A stretch of DNA of 64,000 nt, taken from the NCBI GenBank assembly GCA_036386515.1, contig DASVVO010000075.1, positions 1 to 64,000 of the forward strand. The letters are read 5' to 3'. The notes under the pieces were generated by a model. It was not told the DNA's origin, did no database searches, and saw only the letters and a program-made list of their open reading frames with translations. The stretch comes from JAIVJZ01 sp036386515. GTDB taxonomy: Bacteria; Acidobacteriota; Blastocatellia; Pyrinomonadales; Pyrinomonadaceae. A program made the position numbers and the translations under genes. Positions 60,075 to 64,000 of the stretch are shown one piece after another (within the stretch, counting starts at the first letter, position 1; each line of letters opens with the position of its first letter).

Positions 60075-60956
60075 ATGGCTCAACTGCAAAACCCAACTTC
60101 TTACGCCGACCTCTCGCTCGTGCCCTTCCCGCTCGCACTCATCTTCGTCTCCACCCTCGGCGCGCTGATCGGCAGCTTTCTCAACGTGGTCATTCATCGC
60201 GTGCCGCGCCGGGAGTCCATCGTCTTCCCCAACTCGCGCTGCCCCGCCTGCGATACGGCGATCCGACCTTACGACAACATTCCCATCCTCAGTTTCCTCG
60301 TGCTGCGCGGACGCTGCCGCGCCTGCGGCGGCTCCATCTCCCCGCGCTACCCGGCCATCGAAGCTCTCACCGCGCTCCTCTTCGGACTCGTCTTTCTCCA
60401 CGACGGGCTGACGCTCGCGCTGCCCTTCGATCTCGTCTTCGTCGCCGCGCTCGTCGCGCTCGTCTTCATCGACGCCGAGCACATGATCCTGCCGGACGTG
60501 ATCACGCTGCCGGGCTTCGCCTTCGCGCTCGTCGCCCGCGCGCTCGTGCCGAACGTTTACGGCCTCGCGTTTTTGAGCGAAGGGTTGCTCGAAGGCTGGC
60601 CGCTCTGGGCGGTATCGCTCGCGGGCGCGCTTTTCGGCGCGGCCATCGGCGGCGGCTCGCTGTGGCTGATGGGCTGGCTGTGGGAACGCCTGCGCGGCGT
60701 CGAAGCGATGGGACTCGGCGACGTGAAGATGCTGTTCATGGTGGGCGCATATCTCGGCTGGCCGCTGACGGTGCTGACGATCTTTCTCGGCGTGGTGGGC
60801 GGCTCCGTCGTCGGCGTCGGCCTCATGCTCCGGCGGCGCGAGCGCGACATGCAAATGCTCCTCCCCTTCGGCATCTTCCTCGGCATCGGCGCGATCATGA
60901 GCCTCCTCGTCGGCCGTCACATCATCAACTGGTATGTCGGGCACTTCATTCCTTAA
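60075..60956 (+). CDS. pilD: prepilin peptidase / N-methyltransferase
   Basis: 293 residues from ATG 60075. Eight membrane helices. The cytoplasmic zinc loop has two CxxC pairs (CPACDTAIRP, GRCRACGG). The aspartyl protease residues lie in VFIDAEHMILPD and the GxGD-type AMGLGDVKML. It cleaves and methylates type IV prepilin-like proteins. An adjacent kinase (61051) suggests a pilus or secretion link. It is separated from the kinase by a heptamer hairpin. An in-frame codon at 60000 is less likely. Confidence 0.94.
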   Translation: MAQLQNPTSYADLSLVPFPLALIFVSTLGALIGSFLNVVIHRVPRRESIVFPNSRCPACDTAIRPYDNIPILSFLVLRGRCRACGGSISPRYPAIEALTALLFGLVFLHDGLTLALPFDLVFVAALVALVFIDAEHMILPDVITLPGFAFALVARALVPNVYGLAFLSEGLLEGWPLWAVSLAGALFGAAIGGGSLWLMGWLWERLRGVEAMGLGDVKMLFMVGAYLGWPLTVLTIFLGVVGGSVVGVGLMLRRRERDMQMLLPFGIFLGIGAIMSLLVGRHIINWYVGHFIP

Positions 60957-60960
60957 AAGC

Positions 60961-61047
60961 AGAGGTCAGAGGTCAGAGGTTAGAGGTCAGTGCAAGACGA
61001 AAAGCTGATCTTCTACTAACCTCTGACCTCTAACCTCTGACCTCTAT
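60961..61047. repeat. hairpin with AGAGGTC heptamer arms between pilD and the kinase gene
   Basis: The left arm is AGAGGTC, AGAGGTC, AGAGGTT, AGAGGTC (60961-60988). The right arm 61017-61047 is the inverse (ACCTCTG, ACCTCTA, ACCTCTG, ACCTCT). Together they fill the gap between the pilD stop and the kinase ATG at 61051. Confidence 0.92.
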
Positions 61048-61050
61048 CTT

Positions 61051-62505
61051 ATGTTGCCTCGTTACGAAAATCGCGTGCAGTTGGTGTTGGCGTTGGTCGT
61101 CGGGCTGCTGCTCGTTGCCAATCTGTTCACGCTGACGCTGGTCGCCATGACGCCGCCGGAGCGGAGCGTGCGCCCGCCCGTGCTGTTCGCGGTCTTCACG
61201 CTGACGTTGCTCGTGAGCCTGCCCGGCATCTTCCTGTTGCCGCGCTGGCTGGTGCGCCCCTACCGGCAACTCGTCGGCGAGGCCGAACGCGCGCCCGTGG
61301 CCGCACGCGCCGAGGGCGCGCGCGACGAGACGGAATTCGTGCTTGAGACGTTTCAGGCGGTGGTGGCGCAGTTGCGCGCGCAGCAGCGTGAGTTGGAACA
61401 GTTGAGCGCGCAGGCGAGCGAGCGCGCCGCGTCGGCCGAGAGGTTCAACGAGCGCGTGGTGGCGAGCGTGCCGTCCGGCCTCGTCGCCTTCGACGCGCAG
61501 GGCATCGTGACGATCATCAATCCCCCGGCGCGCGCCCTCCTGGATACGGAGGCCGATGCCACCGGGCAACACCTCAAGACGCTGCTGCGCCTCTCGCCGG
61601 AACTGTCGGAGATGGTCGAGCGTTGTTTGCAGACGGGCGAACTCTATCGCCGCATGGAAGTCTCCGCGACCACGGGCGACGGGCGCGCGCGCCGTTTCGG
61701 CGTCACGGTCGCGCCGGTCGATCCGCAACCGGCGCGCGGGGCGGCGCGCGGCGCGCTCTGCCTGCTCACGGACATTACGGAGGTGGCGCAGTTGCGCGAG
61801 GCGGTCGCGCTCAAAAGGAATCTGGAAAGTTTGGGCGAGATGTCGGCGGGGCTGGCGCACGAATTCAAAAACGCGCTCGCCACGCTCCACGGTTACGCGC
61901 AGCTTTTACAAAACCTCGAACTCGGCGACGACGGGCGCGGCGCGGCCTCCGCCCTCCTACAGGAAGTCCGCAATCTCTCGCAGATGGTCACGGCGTTTCT
62001 CAACTTCGCGCGCCCGCAGCCGCTCCAACTCTCCGAAGTCTCGCTCGCCGAACTGCTCGCCGATTGCGCCGCCGAACTACAACCTCTCTATGACGAACGA
62101 CGCGTCGAGTTCTCCGTCTCCGGCGAATTCCCCGAAGTGCGCGCCGACGAGTTGATGCTGCGTCAGGCGTTGCTCAATCTGCTGCGAAACGCGGCCGAGG
62201 CGTTCGACGATGCGCGCGCGCACGACGGGCAGCGACGCGTCGTCGGCGCGCACGGGCAGGTGGAGGCGGACGAGCAGGGCGGCCGCCGCCTCGTCCTCTC
62301 CATCGAGGACACCGGCGCCGGACTCTCGCCTTCCGAACTTCAACGCATCTTCATCCCCTTCTTCACCACCAAGACCAAAGGCCACGGCATCGGCCTCGCC
62401 CTCGCGCATCGCGTCGTGGCCGAACACGGCGGCACGCTCTCGGCCGCGAACGCGCCCACGGGCGGCGCGGTTTTCACCCTCCGGTTACCGTTAGCAACTC
62501 CCTGA
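61051..62505 (+). CDS. membrane sensor histidine kinase with PAS domain (NtrB/PilS-like)
   Basis: 484 residues. Two membrane helices at about 10-33 and 45-65. A HAMP-like linker and coiled coil lead to a PAS domain at about 130-240 (VVASVPSGLVAFDAQGIVTIINPPAR). The HisKA H-box is LGEMSAGLAHEFKNALATLHGYAQ split across about 275-298. The ATPase carries N (LLNLLRNAAEAF), G1 (EDTGAGLS), F (FIPFFTTKTKGHGIGLALA) and G2 boxes. NtrB/PilS-type kinases usually pair with sigma-54 activators. No response regulator is in the window. It lies right after pilD. Confidence 0.9.
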   Translation: MLPRYENRVQLVLALVVGLLLVANLFTLTLVAMTPPERSVRPPVLFAVFTLTLLVSLPGIFLLPRWLVRPYRQLVGEAERAPVAARAEGARDETEFVLETFQAVVAQLRAQQRELEQLSAQASERAASAERFNERVVASVPSGLVAFDAQGIVTIINPPARALLDTEADATGQHLKTLLRLSPELSEMVERCLQTGELYRRMEVSATTGDGRARRFGVTVAPVDPQPARGAARGALCLLTDITEVAQLREAVALKRNLESLGEMSAGLAHEFKNALATLHGYAQLLQNLELGDDGRGAASALLQEVRNLSQMVTAFLNFARPQPLQLSEVSLAELLADCAAELQPLYDERRVEFSVSGEFPEVRADELMLRQALLNLLRNAAEAFDDARAHDGQRRVVGAHGQVEADEQGGRRLVLSIEDTGAGLSPSELQRIFIPFFTTKTKGHGIGLALAHRVVAEHGGTLSAANAPTGGAVFTLRLPLATP

Positions 62506-62518
62506 AACTTTAAGGTCG

Positions 62519-62572
62519 CCCGCGCGGCGCAAACGTCGGCGCGCCGTGTGAATCTCCGTCCCGGCGCGCGGG
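62519..62572. terminator. GC-rich hairpin between convergent kinase and monooxygenase genes
   Basis: CCCGCGCG (62519-62526) pairs with CGCGCGGG (62565-62572), with an inner palindrome CGGCGCGCCG (62537-62546). It is placed between the two convergent stops. There is no T-run, so only a weak terminator call. Confidence 0.35.
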
Positions 62573-62576
62573 TGGC

Positions 62577-63821
62577 TCAAGGCGCGGGAGGTCGCAGCGA
62601 CGGCTTGACGTGGATGCGGCGGAGTCCGAAGGCGATGAGCCGCGCGGGCAAGTCTCTGAGCAAGGGCGTGCGGAGGAAGAGACGGGCGACGAGCGGAACC
62701 TGGAGCGGTTGATTCGTCAGCAGAGCGTTGGCGATGATCCGTCGCTGCACGAGCGATTGCAGGGCTTGAATGAACCGTGTGGGCAGGGCGCGCTGTCTTT
62801 GCACTTCGCGCAGGTGGCGGAGTTCGACGCTGTTTGCGGCGAGCGGCGCGGCCAGTGTGTTGGCGGCGACGACGGCGTCCTGAATCGCGTAGTTGATGCC
62901 GACGCCGCCCACCGGCGACATCACGTGCGCGGCGTCGCCGATGAGCAACAGCCCCGGTTGATACCACTTTTCGAGACGGCTCGATTCCACTGAAAGCATC
63001 GCCACCTGTTTCCACTCTTTCAGGTGCGCGACGCGATCCGCGAGTTCCGGCGCGACCGCGACGAGCGAGGCGCGCAGCGCGTCCAGCCCCGCCTCGCGCA
63101 CCTGCCGGTAGCTGCCCTTGAGGATCACGTAAGCGATCTGCCATTCGTCCAGACGGTCGAGCATGACGGCGATGTGGCCGCCGCCGACGCGCGCCAGCAC
63201 CCCCTCCGGTTCGTCTTCCCGGCGCGGCAGGCGAAACCAGAGCACGTCCATCGGCGGCGAAGTTTTCCGCGCCTCCATCCCCGTCAGATGCCGCACGCGC
63301 GAATTGCGCCCGTCCGCCGCGATGGTCAGATGCGCGCGCACCTCATGCACGCCCGCGTCCGTCTCGTAACGCACCCCGCGCACCGCGCCGTCCTCCGCGA
63401 TCAACTCTTCGACGCGCGCGCCCATCCTGAGTTGGAAATTCGGATATCGCTTCGCCTCGTCCGTGAGGAACTGAAGGAAGTGCGCCTGCGGGAGCATCAT
63501 GATGTAGGGGAAGCGCGTGTCGAGTCGGCCGAAATCGGCGAGGGTCAAAGTGCCTGCGGGCGTCATGAAAGCGGCGTTGCGGATTTTGGAATGGCGCAGT
63601 TCGTGGAGACGCGCGGCGAGGCCGAGTTCGTCGAGAATTTCGAGGCCGGAAGGATGGATGGTGTCGCCGCGAAAGTCGCGCTCGAAATCTTCGTGCGCTT
63701 CGAGCAGGACGACGGGGATGCGCTGCCGCGCGAGGATGAGGGCGAGCGTCGCGCCCGCAGGCCCTCCGCCGACAATGCAGCAAGCGGTTTCCAGCGTCTC
63801 TTCAATCGCACGTTCGCTCAT
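62577..63821 (-). CDS. FAD-dependent monooxygenase / UbiH-like oxidoreductase
   Basis: 414 residues. The FAD fold has CCIVGGGPAGATLALILA at about 14-31, the DG motif TIAADGRNSRVRHL, and the GD motif LLLIGDAAHVMSPVGGVGINYAI at about 284-306. A C-terminal helical extension follows. PHBH-fold enzymes hydroxylate aromatic or quinone precursors, or reduce isoprenoid lipids; the substrate cannot be told. No ubi or men gene is adjacent. It converges with the histidine kinase. It starts at ATG 63821 without a strong Shine-Dalgarno. Confidence 0.88.
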   Translation of the reverse strand: MSERAIEETLETACCIVGGGPAGATLALILARQRIPVVLLEAHEDFERDFRGDTIHPSGLEILDELGLAARLHELRHSKIRNAAFMTPAGTLTLADFGRLDTRFPYIMMLPQAHFLQFLTDEAKRYPNFQLRMGARVEELIAEDGAVRGVRYETDAGVHEVRAHLTIAADGRNSRVRHLTGMEARKTSPPMDVLWFRLPRREDEPEGVLARVGGGHIAVMLDRLDEWQIAYVILKGSYRQVREAGLDALRASLVAVAPELADRVAHLKEWKQVAMLSVESSRLEKWYQPGLLLIGDAAHVMSPVGGVGINYAIQDAVVAANTLAAPLAANSVELRHLREVQRQRALPTRFIQALQSLVQRRIIANALLTNQPLQVPLVARLFLRTPLLRDLPARLIAFGLRRIHVKPSLRPPAP

Positions 63822-63853
63822 AAGTGTTTTTCGCGTGCGAGGGGCTGTTTGAT

Positions 63854-64000
63854 TTAAGTCTCCGGCGCAGGCGGATTGTCGGCCGGGAAATATTCGCGCC
63901 AGCGTCTATCGACGAGTCGCTCGATGTCGGGGCGCACGATGAGTTCGTCCGGGTAAGCGGGTTTCATGCGCGCATCTATGACGAGGGGCGGCGAGTATGA
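63854..64000 (-). CDS. C-terminal 48 residues of an unidentified protein (cut by window edge)
   Basis: Stop TAA at 63854-63856. The readable end contains YPDELIVRPDIERLVDRRW followed by REYFPADNPPAPET. Hydrophilic, no motif recognised. It lies 32 nt upstream of the monooxygenase gene on the same strand, so the two could be co-transcribed. No product can be assigned from this fragment. Confidence 0.55.
   Translation of the reverse strand, partial: SYSPPLVIDARMKPAYPDELIVRPDIERLVDRRWREYFPADNPPAPET

Overview
The window is GC-rich bacterial chromosome with dense housekeeping, respiratory and sensory genes, split between both strands. The gene set suggests an aerobic (or facultative) Acidobacteriota member, perhaps of the Blastocatellia / Chloracidobacterium branch. 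It combines yicC-gmk-rpoZ, a split cytochrome b with a giant multihaem cytochrome c, a caa3/aa3-type oxidase cluster, a DUF255 thioredoxin protein, an lmo0937-type small protein and BchH-type metal chelatase subunits. The taxonomic call is inference from gene content only. No phage, plasmid or CRISPR locus is visible. The only mobile element is an IS200/IS605 transposase cut by the left edge.

Layout. 1-310: 5' part of tnpA with hairpins. 368-2245 (+): yicC, gmk, rpoZ. 2256-4542 (-): a HEAAH metallopeptidase-like gene and ETF-quinone oxidoreductase behind a promoter with a FadR-like palindrome. 4823-9789 (+): DUF255 protein and a membrane HD-GYP/GAF/GGDEF c-di-GMP enzyme behind a palindromic operator. 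10085-15865 (+): pyruvate dehydrogenase E1a, E1b and E2, an EamA transporter and a CDF cation exporter. 15945-21326 (-): mutS coupled to a winged-helix/nuclease-like gene, then ftsH. 21850-22088 (+): sigma-54-type promoter and an lmo0937-like peptide. 22175-25002 (-): M14 peptidase, a 55-residue zinc-ribbon peptide and a YflT-like stress protein. 25177-25542 (+): ferredoxin. 25564-41785 (-): a respiratory cluster read from a strong promoter at about 42000, in the order Rieske, cytochrome b N-half, cytochrome b C-half, octahaem cytochrome c, cupredoxin-like lipoprotein, ctaB, ctaC, ctaD, two subunit III genes, subunit IV and small accessory proteins. 42654-48939 (-): a chelatase operon with an I-D fusion and an H subunit split in two genes in reversed order. 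49055-51006 (-): a VTT protein and a secreted repeat-linker protein. 51146-51227: tRNA-Leu(GAG). 51294-54999 (-): gap, pgk, tpiA, secG. 55505-63821: TolC-like protein, glycosyltransferase, DacB-type PBP, prepilin peptidase, histidine kinase and FAD monooxygenase. An unidentified C-terminus runs off the right edge.

Two things stand out. First, the BchH/ChlH-like chelatase subunit is encoded as two overlapping genes with the C-terminal half upstream of the N-terminal half. Second, at least thirteen loci carry short arrays of 7-nt units, mostly folded as inverted arms of long hairpins, plus a related 8-nt copy. They sit between genes of the same operon (pdhA/pdhB/pdhC, petB/petD, gap/pgk/tpiA/secG, pilD/kinase). 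They supply stop codons and C-terminal residues of several proteins, and one is inserted in frame inside the split chelatase gene. They look like a dispersed repeat family comparable to the heptanucleotide STRR repeats known in cyanobacteria.

Working together, PDH feeds acetyl-CoA and ETF-QO feeds electrons to quinol. The bc-type complex and the haem-copper oxidase encoded in one long cluster would then pass them to oxygen. Non-ATG starts (TTG, GTG) with good Shine-Dalgarno sequences are frequent.
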